Source: Bacteroidetes bacterium GWF2_38_335 (GTDB lineage: Bacteria; Bacteroidota; Bacteroidia; Bacteroidales; GWF2-38-335). From it: a stretch of DNA of 64,000 nucleotides. The notes below the pieces were generated by a model. It was not told the origin of the DNA, searched no databases, and saw nothing but the letters and a program-made list of their open reading frames with translations. Numbering within the stretch: the stretch's first letter is position 1; each line of letters begins with the position of its first letter. Location: assembly GCA_001769535.1 (NCBI GenBank), contig MEOH01000026.1, positions 124,001-188,000 of the forward strand, given 5' to 3'. The position numbers and the translations under genes are program-made. Of the stretch, positions 36,669 through 45,222 are shown one piece after another.

Positions 36669-37377
36669 GTTGATCTGTTTTTATTGTTTTTCTGTTCATG
36701 CGCATCTGCAATATATCCACCAACAGTGAAAAAGCCATGGCAAAATAAATGTAGCCCTTTGGAATTTCAAGTCCGCATCCCTCAGCTACCAGCGAAAATC
36801 CTATAATCAACAAAAATGCCAGTGCCAACATCTTAAATGCAGGATGCTTTTCCACAAAACGACTGATCGGACCCGATGCAAAAAGCATTACCACAAGTGT
36901 TACGATCACAGCCACATACATCACCCATATTTCGCGCACCATTCCGATGGCCGTAATAATTGAGTCAATGGAAAAAACCATATCCATGATTAAAATCTGA
37001 ATGATAACCTGAGAAAAGGTAATAGCTAAAATATTTGGTTTATTCTCCTCGTGACCACCTTCCATCTTATGGTAAATTTCTGAGGTGCTCTTATAAATCA
37101 AAAACAGTCCTCCGGCCGCCAAAATCAGATCTTTTCCTGAAAAACCCTGGTCTAAAACTGTAAACAAATCATCGTCAAGTTTAATAATTACCGAAATAAT
37201 TGCCAGCAAACCCAACCTGAGTAATGCAGCCAAAACCAAACCAACCTGCCGTGCTTTCTTTTGCTGATGAACAGGCAATTTACCTGCCAATATTGAAATG
37301 AAAATGATATTATCAATACCCAACACTATTTCAAGGGCTATCAGACTAACAAGCGCAATAATTATTTCGTATTCCAT
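36652..37377 (-). CDS. TerC-family integral membrane protein
   Basis: 241 residues with about seven membrane helices. The TerC signatures are present: LEIVLGIDNIIFIS near residues 16-29 and MDMVFSIDSIITAIGM near 130-145, each with the acidic residues thought to coordinate metal. Family members include Alx/MeeF-type manganese exporters; metal efflux or support of metalation of exported proteins is the best inference. It is full length. It overlaps the downstream small lipoprotein by 17 bp, and a repeat-rich 160-bp gap separates it from the patatin gene end. Confidence 0.88.
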   Translation of the reverse strand: MEYEIIIALVSLIALEIVLGIDNIIFISILAGKLPVHQQKKARQVGLVLAALLRLGLLAIISVIIKLDDDLFTVLDQGFSGKDLILAAGGLFLIYKSTSEIYHKMEGGHEENKPNILAITFSQVIIQILIMDMVFSIDSIITAIGMVREIWVMYVAVIVTLVVMLFASGPISRFVEKHPAFKMLALAFLLIIGFSLVAEGCGLEIPKGYIYFAMAFSLLVDILQMRMNRKTIKTDQHENIH

Positions 37378-37461
37378 AACGTTATTTTATCCGATAAATA
37401 TAGAGAAAAATTTGGTTTTATTAGCAACTGAAATTAATTGCGAATTTTCGGTTTTACCATC

Positions 37462-37535
37462 GCGGTCTTGCTGAGGCGGTCTTGCAGAGGCAAGACCCTA
37501 CAAACTTCACTGCGCACTCCGCACTGCGCACTCCC
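37462..37535. repeat. Tandem 14-mers and hairpin between the patatin and terC genes
   Basis: GCGGTCTTGCTGAG (37462-37475) is followed by GCGGTCTTGCAGAG (37476-37489) and then the reverse complement GCAAGACC (37490-37497), making a hairpin GGTCTTGC-AGAG-GCAAGACC. A second tandem pair of 14-mers follows: CACTGCGCACTCCG (37508-37521) and CACTGCGCACTCCC (37522-37535), ending two bases before the patatin gene. It looks like a small dispersed repeat; there is no T run supporting a terminator. Confidence 0.65.
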
Positions 37536-37537
37536 AA

Positions 37538-39817
37538 CTAATATATTCCCCGTTTATTAAATAAAATATATCCAAAATTAAACAGCAGATAAAATTTCTT
37601 TCCTTCCTTATCGTAGTAATTAAGGGAAATGGCGGCCGGACCAGCAGGGGTGTGGTAAATAAAAGCTGTGGATCCCATAAAATATCTGTGAATAAAAGGT
37701 TTTTCATATACCGCCTCATGTGATGATGATTCTGCAATTTTCCTGTAGGGCTGAAAAATATACCCCTCAATCCTGAAATCAAATTTTTCAGTTATGCTGA
37801 ACACATTTTTCAATCCTGCAGCTACAAAAGAATGGGCACGGTAATTTGTCAGAAACTGAGTACTGCTGTGTGGAGATGGAGAAAAAACCGGGGCAGCCAG
37901 CATGGTGGAATTGTAATTTGAAAGAAAATCCTGTGTGGAATGTAATGCCTGAAAATATAGTCCAAGTGAATAAACCTTTCCCGAACGCAGGTATTTATTC
38001 AGTAAAAAATTAGCCGAAAACCAGCTATGGTTTTCTCGTACTTCACTTATTGTTGTTGCTGTGGTTCCAGGATAATATGTTTCCATTCCGTCAACAAACC
38101 TGATTCTGAATGAAGCAAAAGTCCCCTTATTTCCATACTGCGCATAATTCAGTGTCTTTTTTTCTATTGAAGTATGCAATGTATAATAGTCAAAATAAGT
38201 CTTATCAGCAAAATCAGCGGTTGAATAGTCGGTTTGGTAGTATTTGTCCAGTGCATCTGCCAGAGCAAATCCTGAAATGAATCTTGCTTTATTGCCAAGG
38301 GGCAGACCGATATTTGACTGAAAATTTGTTTCGTTTTGAATCAGAAATGCAGGTTTCACATCTATAAAAAACCAATCGGCATTCGACCTGAAATAATCCC
38401 ACCTGTTAAAAGTAAAAGAAGCATCAATAAAAAAAGGTATGCGGGTAGGAACATCCATGCGCCCCATAACCTGAGCAGAACTGTAAAACTTGCCAAAAAA
38501 AGCATTTCCTTTAATGCTGTAGGCTTGTTGATTGAGATGTCTGAATTCAAAGCCTGCAAACATTTGATTTATGGGACTGGATGAAATATTTCCACCAATT
38601 TTCGCTTTGAATTTCTTTCGTTTTTTTATATCCAGGAAAAGATCAAAAAAACGGGTATCAGGGTTATAACGTGAGATAGGATATATCGATTCTATTTTAT
38701 CATCGGCTATCAGTTTGAAATATTGGTTTTTCAATTCATTGGAAGAAATAATTTTTTTATTGTGCCTAAGACTCCGGGTAATATACACCCTTTGTCTGCT
38801 GTTAAGTCCTTTAATATCAATATTCTGAAAATACATTTCAAGCAAAGAATCCCGGTAGGCTATTCTTTGGTCACGTATTGTCTGTGGATCTACACGTCTC
38901 GAAATTCTTGATTTTATTTCTTCAATTTTATCATTTGCAGCAAGATATCCGGTAATGGTCAGATAATCCACTTTGCTAAAATCCATTAAACCCACATTTT
39001 GAATTTTCGGTTCAATCAGAACACCCTTTTCTTCGGGAATGTTATAATTTGTTTTTCCAAGAAGCATGTTTTCAATTTGCAAAATCAGATCATCTTCAGT
39101 TGGTTTTTGGGAATTGGAAACCACTTTTGAACCAATGATAATATCCGGCTTAAAATCTTCTTCCATCACGTCAATGGGGAAATTGTTGTGCATACCGCCG
39201 TCAAAAAGTAATTTTCCGTTTACGGTAACGGGTTTGAAATAAAACGGATACGTCATGGAAGCTCTAATGGCAGAAGGAAGTTCGCCTTTTCTGAAAACAA
39301 CCGGACTGTTTGTGTGAACGTCTGAGGCCAGGCAGCGGTATGGGACAAACAGACTGTCGAAATCATATCCTGCTTTGGCAATGGCAGGAGAGAAGAGTTC
39401 CATAAATGCAAAGTCCATTTGATGCGTAGGAACCAGATTGGTTGGTAATATTGGTCTGAATACCGAATCATTTGAAAAATCAAGCTCCAGCCATGACGGA
39501 GTCGCATCTTCCTCTTTAAAATAGAATTTGTACTCTTCGGGCATAATACCAAAAGCCCAGTTGTTAAATGCTTCAGATTTTATCAAAGCTTCCATTTCTT
39601 CGGTGGAATAGCCAATTGCATATAGTCCGCCAATTATTGCCCCCATCGAAGTGCCGGCAATGTAATCTATCGGAATGCCATTTTCCTCCAACGCCCTTAT
39701 TACTCCTATATGAGCAAGGCCTTTCGCACCACCGCCACTGAGAACCAATCCCACCTTCTGGCTTTTCGCACTTAAAACAATAAAAAAAACGAGCAATATG
39801 AATGATGCTTTTCTCAA
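37538..39817 (-). CDS. Patatin-like phospholipase with C-terminal BamA-like beta-barrel
   Basis: 759 residues. Signal peptide ~1-20 (ends SAKSQ). Patatin domain ~22-310: oxyanion loop LVLSGGGAKGLAHIGV, nucleophile elbow GTSMG (Ser near 58) and catalytic Asp in FDGGMHNNFPID. A POTRA-like segment follows (~325-385, RVYITRSLRHNKKI...). From ~395 to the end is an outer-membrane beta-barrel of aromatic-alternating strands ending FNFGYILFNKRGIY. The layout patatin-POTRA-barrel matches the type Vd (PlpD-like) autotransporters, so the lipase domain is probably presented at the outer membrane. It is divergent from the 39901 lipoprotein gene. Confidence 0.9.
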   Translation of the reverse strand: MRKASFILLVFFIVLSAKSQKVGLVLSGGGAKGLAHIGVIRALEENGIPIDYIAGTSMGAIIGGLYAIGYSTEEMEALIKSEAFNNWAFGIMPEEYKFYFKEEDATPSWLELDFSNDSVFRPILPTNLVPTHQMDFAFMELFSPAIAKAGYDFDSLFVPYRCLASDVHTNSPVVFRKGELPSAIRASMTYPFYFKPVTVNGKLLFDGGMHNNFPIDVMEEDFKPDIIIGSKVVSNSQKPTEDDLILQIENMLLGKTNYNIPEEKGVLIEPKIQNVGLMDFSKVDYLTITGYLAANDKIEEIKSRISRRVDPQTIRDQRIAYRDSLLEMYFQNIDIKGLNSRQRVYITRSLRHNKKIISSNELKNQYFKLIADDKIESIYPISRYNPDTRFFDLFLDIKKRKKFKAKIGGNISSSPINQMFAGFEFRHLNQQAYSIKGNAFFGKFYSSAQVMGRMDVPTRIPFFIDASFTFNRWDYFRSNADWFFIDVKPAFLIQNETNFQSNIGLPLGNKARFISGFALADALDKYYQTDYSTADFADKTYFDYYTLHTSIEKKTLNYAQYGNKGTFASFRIRFVDGMETYYPGTTATTISEVRENHSWFSANFLLNKYLRSGKVYSLGLYFQALHSTQDFLSNYNSTMLAAPVFSPSPHSSTQFLTNYRAHSFVAAGLKNVFSITEKFDFRIEGYIFQPYRKIAESSSHEAVYEKPFIHRYFMGSTAFIYHTPAGPAAISLNYYDKEGKKFYLLFNFGYILFNKRGIY

Positions 39818-39875
39818 AAGATAATTTAGCTTTAATAATTCATCAAAATTGATGAAAAAATCATTTGCTTATACT

Positions 39876-39883
39876 TAATTTTG
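39876..39883 (+). promoter_or_regulatory. -7 box upstream of the 39901 lipoprotein gene
   Basis: TAATTTTG matches TAnnTTTG and lies 17 bases before the ATG at 39901. No convincing -33 element is seen at the usual spacing. Confidence 0.4.
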
Positions 39884-39900
39884 CAAAAAAAATTAAACAA

Positions 39901-40524
39901 ATGAGATACATATTATTTTTCGCTGCAGCTTTTACTCTTTTTTCATGCTCTGAAAATGAAAAAAAAGAAGAAAAAAAGGAAATAAAAAATGACACTACCG
40001 CTCAGGCCGATTCATCCGAAGCAGCTCAACTTACCAAAGATTTCGAACTAGATCGCACCGATACAATTGAGATTGGGGATGTTAACATGGATAAAAACCC
40101 CGATTTTCTATATATCAACCCTGTGAAATTTTATCAGACCGAAAATGTTATTGACTCACAGTCTGTAGAACTCAGTTTTTCATGCAAACTTCCTTCAATA
40201 ATCCATTACAATGGCTTTCAGGGTTTGGCGGTAAATGTTGGTGACCTGAACAATGACAAGATTTGTGAGATAGTTTATTATCCCGATTGGTACACGAGCA
40301 ACTGGACCGGATTGTTCCTTTACAGTTTAATAAAGGGAGAATGGAAACTGATTGCCGGATCATCTGCATTTCGTCCATTTATTGACGAATACGAAAAAGG
40401 GCCCGAAGATTACATCAAATCAAGGTTCAAAAAAATTGATAATAAATCCTTTAAAATGTTCAGTTCTACTATGGGTTCCGATGATTTTAAGGATACTGTG
40501 GAAGTGGTATTTTTTCCCGAATAG
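39901..40524 (+). CDS. Putative lipoprotein, unknown function
   Basis: I chose the ATG at 39901 over the earlier frame opening (39865) because it gives MRYILFFAAAFTLFSC, a compact lipobox with Cys16, followed by a Glu/Lys-rich linker. 207 residues. The mature part includes GDVNMDKNPDFLYI and VGDLNNDKICEIVYY, resembling FG-GAP/VCBS-type Asp-rich calcium-binding loops (DxNxDxxxD), so a partial beta-propeller-like fold is possible. No catalytic motif. It is convergent with the GDPD gene, and its terminator lies inside that gene's 3' end. Confidence 0.65.
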   Translation: MRYILFFAAAFTLFSCSENEKKEEKKEIKNDTTAQADSSEAAQLTKDFELDRTDTIEIGDVNMDKNPDFLYINPVKFYQTENVIDSQSVELSFSCKLPSIIHYNGFQGLAVNVGDLNNDKICEIVYYPDWYTSNWTGLFLYSLIKGEWKLIAGSSAFRPFIDEYEKGPEDYIKSRFKKIDNKSFKMFSSTMGSDDFKDTVEVVFFPE

Positions 40525-40526
40525 AT

Positions 40527-41324
40527 TCAATCCAAAAGTTTTAAAATATGCTTAACCCTGTCTGTCTGAATACAGTCAGGGTTTTTCATTATAGCTTCCC
40601 TGTTCTTTTTTTTTGTATTCACATTCCACACAGCCACTTTCAAGTTATTTTTCTTTGCCAGATCAATTTGTTCCAGGGTTATTTTATTTAACGAAATTGT
40701 TATTCCCCAAAACCCGTTTTTGTTGGCAATTTCAAACCCTTTTTCAAATGATTCCGGATATATAAATAGTTTTAGTTCCGGGTTCTGTTTTTGAATCAAA
40801 ACAAGAAATTTTTCATTTTGTGATTCAATATATACATTGTTTTGTAAATCAAACCTTTTAATAGTATTAATTAAACAATTAATATAAGCATTGTAATAAG
40901 CATCTGTTTGATCATTTGCAGACTTTAATTTGCAGTCAAATGTGTAATAAAAATCCTTTACATTTTTGATTCCCGATAACAAAGAATCCAGGGCAATAAT
41001 CGGGTAACCAAATACCAAATAATTCCGCACAACCAAATCTGAAATTGATTTATATGTATATGCGTTTACCGGGCCCTCTGCTTTTGTCTTTGAATCCAGT
41101 TCAAAATCATGAAAGCAAACCAAAACACTGTCTTTTGTCATCTGCACATCAATTTCTACTCCGGCCGCCCCCGATCTCAAACATTTTATGATAGATTTTT
41201 CTGAGTCCATGGGATAAAAGTTGCTGTAGCCCATGCCTCCGTGTCCCAGAATTTTTATTTTAGGAGTATAACAGGAGCATAAAAGTACTCCGGTCAATAT
41301 TATTAAAGCCAATTCTTTACGCAC
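40527..41324 (-). CDS. Glycerophosphodiester phosphodiesterase-family lipoprotein
   Basis: 265 residues. Lipobox LLCSC (Cys near 18). The GDPD TIM-barrel signatures are present: GHGGMGY at the start, GAAGVEIDVQMTKDSVLVCFHD (the E-D metal ligands and HD), later YYTFDCKLK and the C-terminal VAVWNVNTKKK. The usual first motif HRG reads HGG, so one normally conserved Arg is missing; the remaining metal-binding residues are intact. It probably hydrolyses deacylated phospholipid head groups (glycerophosphodiesters) to glycerol-3-phosphate. The last 30 bp overlap a + strand terminator hairpin. Confidence 0.85.
   Translation of the reverse strand: MRKELALIILTGVLLCSCYTPKIKILGHGGMGYSNFYPMDSEKSIIKCLRSGAAGVEIDVQMTKDSVLVCFHDFELDSKTKAEGPVNAYTYKSISDLVVRNYLVFGYPIIALDSLLSGIKNVKDFYYTFDCKLKSANDQTDAYYNAYINCLINTIKRFDLQNNVYIESQNEKFLVLIQKQNPELKLFIYPESFEKGFEIANKNGFWGITISLNKITLEQIDLAKKNNLKVAVWNVNTKKKNREAIMKNPDCIQTDRVKHILKLLD
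40554..40586 (+). terminator. Terminator of the 39901 gene, inside the convergent GDPD coding end
   Basis: Arms AACCCTG (40554-40560) and CAGGGTT (40577-40583) extend past one T-T mismatch to CTGT/ACAG, loop CTGAAT, with a T run behind. It is 30 bp past the stop at 40524 and lies within the 3' end of the oppositely oriented GDPD gene. Confidence 0.75.
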
Positions 41325-41396
41325 TTTTCAAAAAAAAATGAAAATCAGATTATTTGACAATGTCAGGAAAAAATCGGAAATTGCAATAAAAAAATT

Positions 41397-42464
41397 ATGA
41401 AATTGTTAATCGGTTTGCTTCTAATAACTGAAATAGTTATTGGTCAGTTCACTACAAGCATAAATCCCGGAATCTCATTAAATGAATTCAAAAATACGAA
41501 TAAAGGAATAATTCCTGAAAAAGTGTATTTTGAAAAATATGTTACTTTGAATGACCGATTATGCTTAATTGACGGGGATTTCGGACTTAATTTTTCTAAA
41601 GACACGCTGGTTTCAGTATTATTCAGCTCAACCGGTGGCCACTTCTATCCCGGAATACAAAAAGACCCATCCTTGATAAAAAAGGCCTTTGACGAACAAT
41701 ATGAAGCTTTTCTCTCTGTTTTTGATGATTACTCAAGATTATTCGGAACGCCTGACAGTCTGTGCCGTGCCGACACACTTTTCAAAGGTTATTCTGAAGA
41801 AATGTATACTTATAAAATAATTCATGCGAGATGGGACCTGGAAAAAACAATAATTGATCTGGATTTTGATTTTTCGGGTATAAACGAGTCCCAGTATTTT
41901 GAGATAAATGCAGCCCCGACTACATATTATTACAGTTTTAAGGCATTTTTCAGAATTAGCACCACAAAAGGTGAACAGTTTAAGGGAAAATTTAACCCAG
42001 GCACTTCAATTCATGAGTTTGTTAGGGAATTTCCGGGTTTGATCGAAGGGGGAGCCAGCATAACAGGTGTCTGGTCAGATGTTTGCGAATATGCCGGAAT
42101 TAATGGATCTGTTTCATATACCTTCGAATATGACACATTGCTTCATTACACATTTCAGCCGTTCAATAAGTACAATGAGGATAATGAAGCCAATCTCAAA
42201 GTTCTGCTAAAAGCTTATGAAACTGCTAAAGCAGAGCTTACAAAGATTTATGGTGACCCCAGTGAAATTATCGAAGACAACAAAAAACCCTATCAGGAAA
42301 TTAAAAAAAAATACATTTATGGCTGCGAAATAGCCATTTCCAAATGGAAGTTTAAGGATGTCTGGGTAATTTTGCGGCTTGATATATCAGGAGGAAAGGG
42401 TGAAACCTGGCTTGATTTTACTGTCAATGTTTGCCGTCCGGGTGATTTTTCATTTGAATATTAG
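41397..42464 (+). CDS. Secreted protein of unknown function
   Basis: 355 residues with a short signal peptide (MKLLIGLLLITEIVIGQ). Two related halves are suggested by FTTSINPGISLNEFKNTNKGIIPEKVYF early and FKGKFNPGTSIHEFVREFPGLIEGG at about residue 195. Each half is followed by a DxxLxYTFxPFN-like strand and a helix with a TKIYGDPSE/SRLFGTPDS element. So a tandem duplication of a ~180-residue domain is likely. I do not recognise the family. The methyltransferase gene starts 5 bp behind its stop, so the two may be cotranscribed. Confidence 0.6.
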   Translation: MKLLIGLLLITEIVIGQFTTSINPGISLNEFKNTNKGIIPEKVYFEKYVTLNDRLCLIDGDFGLNFSKDTLVSVLFSSTGGHFYPGIQKDPSLIKKAFDEQYEAFLSVFDDYSRLFGTPDSLCRADTLFKGYSEEMYTYKIIHARWDLEKTIIDLDFDFSGINESQYFEINAAPTTYYYSFKAFFRISTTKGEQFKGKFNPGTSIHEFVREFPGLIEGGASITGVWSDVCEYAGINGSVSYTFEYDTLLHYTFQPFNKYNEDNEANLKVLLKAYETAKAELTKIYGDPSEIIEDNKKPYQEIKKKYIYGCEIAISKWKFKDVWVILRLDISGGKGETWLDFTVNVCRPGDFSFEY

Positions 42465-42468
42465 TTTT

Positions 42469-43062
42469 ATGAAAGAAAAATGGAATCAGAGATATGCTGC
42501 AAAGGATTTTGTCTATGGAACAGAACCCAATCTTTTTTTTAAAGAGTTAATTGACAAAACAAAACCTGGAAAATTATTGCTCCCGGCCGAAGGCGAAGGT
42601 AGAAATGCCGTTTATGCAGCATCAATGGGATGGGAGGTACATGCTTTCGATTACAGCACAGTTGCTGTAAACAAAGGATTGGATTTTGCCAAATCAAAAG
42701 GAGTGACCATTAATTATTTTTCGGGTGATTTTGAAAATTTCAACACCACTGAAAAATTTGATCTCATTGCATTGCTTTATACTCACATGGAACCCCGTTT
42801 GAAAAAACTTTTTTTGGGAAATCTGCATAATTTCCTGAAACCGGAGGGAAAAATCATTGCCGAATTTTTCTCAAAGGAACAAATTCATAACAATACCGGA
42901 GGTCCGCAGGACATTGATTTATTATACAGTCTGGATGAAGTAAAAACCCTTTTTTCCTTTATGAAACAAGATCTTGCAGTTCAAGAAACTATCTGGCTTG
43001 AGGAAGGCCTCCTGCATGTCGGTAAATCCGACGTCATACGACTAATCATGTCCAACACCTAA
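42469..43062 (+). CDS. Class I SAM-dependent methyltransferase (TehB/thiopurine-like)
   Basis: The ATG at 42469 (MKEKWNQRYAAKDFVYGTEPN) is the family start; the frame opens earlier inside the upstream gene. 197 residues. SAM-binding motif I appears as LLLPAEGEGRNAVYAASMGW (E-G-E-G-R-N), typical of the TehB/TPMT-like group, followed by VHAFDYS, DFENF and FDLIALLYTHM. The small-molecule or lipid acceptor cannot be told from sequence. It ends just before a palindromic repeat. Confidence 0.85.
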   Translation: MKEKWNQRYAAKDFVYGTEPNLFFKELIDKTKPGKLLLPAEGEGRNAVYAASMGWEVHAFDYSTVAVNKGLDFAKSKGVTINYFSGDFENFNTTEKFDLIALLYTHMEPRLKKLFLGNLHNFLKPEGKIIAEFFSKEQIHNNTGGPQDIDLLYSLDEVKTLFSFMKQDLAVQETIWLEEGLLHVGKSDVIRLIMSNT

Positions 43063-43065
43063 CCC

Positions 43066-43090
43066 TGTAAAGACGCACGGCGTGCGTCTC
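43066..43090. repeat. Short palindrome of the GTAgAGACGCA type
   Basis: AGACGCAC (43071-43078), loop GGC, GTGCGTCT (43082-43089), preceded by CTGTA. It begins 8 bp after the methyltransferase stop. It shares the right arm and following bases (TGCGTCTCATA) with the element at 47182-47207, suggesting a dispersed intergenic repeat family. No T run follows. Confidence 0.7.
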
Positions 43091-43123
43091 ATATTAACAT
43101 CTGATATTATTAATAAAAATTAT

Positions 43124-43579
43124 ATGCCAACCGAAATTGAAAAAAAATTCCTTGTAAAAGGTACAGCCTGGAAAGGAGAAATCAAGGGAACAAAAATCAC
43201 ACAGGGCTATCTGCTCTCCAACAATCTGATTATGGCCCGCGTCAGAGTATATGGCAAAAAAGGGTACATCACACTCAAGGGAAAAAGAAAAGGTATCAGC
43301 CGTACTGAATATGAGTATGAAATTCCGGTTCGTGAAGCAAAAGAGCTGCTTTTATACTGTGAAGACAGGGTTTTGGAAAAGATTAGGTATAAAATTCCCT
43401 ATAAAAATGAAGTTTTTGAGGTGGATGAATTTCTTGGAATCAATAAAGGTCTGGTCCTTGCTGAAATAGAATTAAAATCAGAAGAACAGAAATTTGAAAA
43501 ACCCCATTGGCTGGGCAAAGATGTTAGCCAGAATAAAAAATACTACAACTCGAATTTGGTCAAATCCAAACTTAAATAA
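43124..43579 (+). CDS. CYTH-domain protein (triphosphate tunnel metalloenzyme family)
   Basis: The ATG at 43124 starts MPTEIEKKFLVKG, the CYTH signature ExExK; the frame opens earlier in the repeat. 151 residues. The tunnel pattern of alternating charged strands is visible (ITQGYLL, MARVRVYGKKGYITLKGKRKG, RTEYEYEIP, VFEVDEFLG, LVLAEIELKSE), with basic residues to bind the phosphate chain and Glu pairs for metal. Members hydrolyse inorganic triphosphate or related substrates. It overlaps the convergent T9SS gene by 8 bp. Confidence 0.9.
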   Translation: MPTEIEKKFLVKGTAWKGEIKGTKITQGYLLSNNLIMARVRVYGKKGYITLKGKRKGISRTEYEYEIPVREAKELLLYCEDRVLEKIRYKIPYKNEVFEVDEFLGINKGLVLAEIELKSEEQKFEKPHWLGKDVSQNKKYYNSNLVKSKLK

Positions 43580-44339
43580 GAATTAAAGATTTAACGGCTG
43601 CTTTATTGTCTTTGTTTATTTTAATGTAGTATTTACCCGGAGTAAGGTGCTTGAGGTTTAAAAGCTCCTTTTCAAAGATTATATGCTTTTCAAATATTAC
43701 TTTTCCCATAACGTCGTAGATTTCAATATCCGATCCGGATGCATTGGTCAAATTGACTTCACCTTCGGCCGGGTTTGGAAAAACACTTATTTCCTTTTCA
43801 GAATCTATTTCCTGTGTTTCAGATAAATCAGGTGTCCAGGTCAGGTGTATTGAATTAAAATAGGTTTGGTTGGCGTAGGTGGTATCAATAGCCGCTGCGC
43901 CTTTTACAAAGGAACAATAGTATACTTTTCCGGTTGCATTGGCCGAAGTAAATTCAATATAAACCCGGTAAGTTCCGTCTGCTAACAAAGTGCCACTGTT
44001 GTTTTTACCATTCCAGGAAACATTTTGAGGGTTGTTAACACCTGTATTGTGGTTTGAAATGGTTGAACCTGTAATTGCATCGGTTGCATTATAAGAATTC
44101 GAGGTTGCATTTTTAAAATTGGTCAGAAACTGCCTGTAAGAAGGATTTGAAGACATAAACTTTCTTGTTTTTACCCAATTGCCGCTGTTGTCGGCTATCC
44201 AGATTGCCAAAATGTGTTTTGGGGAATGTTCAGCAGTATAATTTACAGTAGTAGCCGTAAAAGTCATAGTGCCTGCAGTCTGCGAAAATAATATCTGACT
44301 TATAAAAAAGGCAATTATTAAGCTCAATAATCTTTTCAT
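43572..44339 (-). CDS. DUF2271 domain protein with T9SS type A sorting domain
   Basis: 255 residues. Signal peptide ~1-19 (ends ILFSQ). Residues 22-165 match DUF2271, a periplasmic or secreted domain (VNYTAEHSPKHILAIWIAD, WVKTRKFM, DAITGSTISNHN, NVSWNGKNNSGTLLADGTYRVYIEF). The C-terminal ~70 residues form a Por-type sorting tail (ISVFPNPAEGEVNL...LTPGKYYIKINKDNKAAVKSLIL), marking it for the type IX secretion system. The function of DUF2271 is unclear; some members are near flavin-trafficking proteins. It is divergent from the 44517 gene. Confidence 0.85.
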   Translation of the reverse strand: MKRLLSLIIAFFISQILFSQTAGTMTFTATTVNYTAEHSPKHILAIWIADNSGNWVKTRKFMSSNPSYRQFLTNFKNATSNSYNATDAITGSTISNHNTGVNNPQNVSWNGKNNSGTLLADGTYRVYIEFTSANATGKVYYCSFVKGAAAIDTTYANQTYFNSIHLTWTPDLSETQEIDSEKEISVFPNPAEGEVNLTNASGSDIEIYDVMGKVIFEKHIIFEKELLNLKHLTPGKYYIKINKDNKAAVKSLILI

Positions 44340-44492
44340 ATTCGTTTAATTTTAAATGCAAATTTATAACATATTTCTAAAATATAAATATTTTCAGATA
44401 TTTTTATCTTTTTATACATACTGCATTTTTTTTGTTAAAAACTCTGTTTATCTCTTTTTAATTTTATGGGAACTTTTCAGTTTTATTGCGGT

Positions 44493-44500
44493 TATATTTG
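44493..44500 (+). promoter_or_regulatory. -7 box upstream of the 44517 gene
   Basis: TATATTTG, a perfect TAnnTTTG match, ending 16 bases before the ATG at 44517. A clear -33 TTTG is not seen. Confidence 0.45.
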
Positions 44501-44516
44501 CAAAAAATAAAGAATT

Positions 44517-44987
44517 ATGAAAAAAATTGCATTGATTGTGTTAATATTTGTGGCAGCTGTTGCTGCAAAGGCGCAGGATTATAATACCGGGATAGGGATC
44601 AGGTTAGGTCCATTTAGTGGAGTTACCCTAAAGCACTTTTTGGGCGAAGGAAAAGCTGTTGAAGGAATTCTTAACACAAGATACCATGGATTTAGTATAC
44701 ATGGACTTATTGAATTTGAAAAACCATTGGGAGATGTTTCCGGGTTAAGCTGGTATTTTGGCTTTGGCGGCCATATCGGCTTTTATGACAGATACAATTT
44801 TCCGGATCATTATGCATATCATGAAGATATTGTGACGATAGGAGCAGATGGTATTTTAGGTATTGAATATACATTTGAAGAAATTCCTCTTAATCTGAGT
44901 ATTGATTGGAAACCACAAATTGACCTTATTGGGTATGGTGAATTTTGGGGTGATGGTTTTGCTCTTTCTGCAAGGTATATTTTTTAA
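44517..44987 (+). CDS. Small outer-membrane beta-barrel protein, unknown function
   Basis: 156 residues with a signal peptide ending AAKAQ (about 1-19). The mature part alternates hydrophobic and Gly/polar residues in about eight strands (GIGIRLGPFSGVTLKHFL, GLSWYFGFGGHIGFYD, IVTIGADGILGIEYTF, ALSARYIF) and ends in Phe, an outer-membrane-barrel C-terminal signature. Likely a small porin-like or structural barrel. It is monocistronic: preceded by a -7 box and followed by a strong terminator. Confidence 0.75.
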   Translation: MKKIALIVLIFVAAVAAKAQDYNTGIGIRLGPFSGVTLKHFLGEGKAVEGILNTRYHGFSIHGLIEFEKPLGDVSGLSWYFGFGGHIGFYDRYNFPDHYAYHEDIVTIGADGILGIEYTFEEIPLNLSIDWKPQIDLIGYGEFWGDGFALSARYIF

Positions 44988-45000
44988 TCCTTTAAAAAAA

Positions 45001-45036
45001 AACCACGAATACATGAAATGTGTTCGTGGTTTTTTT
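45001..45036 (+). terminator. Rho-independent terminator after the small barrel gene
   Basis: Arms AACCACGAATACAT (45001-45014) and ATGTGTTCGTGGTT (45018-45031), loop GAA, followed by T6. It is 13 bp beyond the stop. Nine outer base pairs are identical to those of the yidC terminator. Confidence 0.92.
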
Positions 45037-45184
45037 CATTTATGCTTCAGTTTTAATCTGTCCAAACCTCAAAATTAATCAAGCATAAATTGTTTTTCAT
45101 AAGTAAAAACAATACTTTAACACCCATTTAAAAGTATTAAGACAAATTTTATATTAAATTAATGTAATATCCGTGCTAATGCAG

Positions 45185-45192
45185 TACTTTTG
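45185..45192 (+). promoter_or_regulatory. -7 box of the glycogen operon
   Basis: TACTTTTG matches TAnnTTTG and ends 30 bases before the ATG at 45223, the first gene of the alpha-glucan cluster. No clear -33 element is seen at the expected spacing. Confidence 0.45.
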
Positions 45193-45222
45193 CGAATTAA
45201 TTCTATTACATTTCTATACAAA

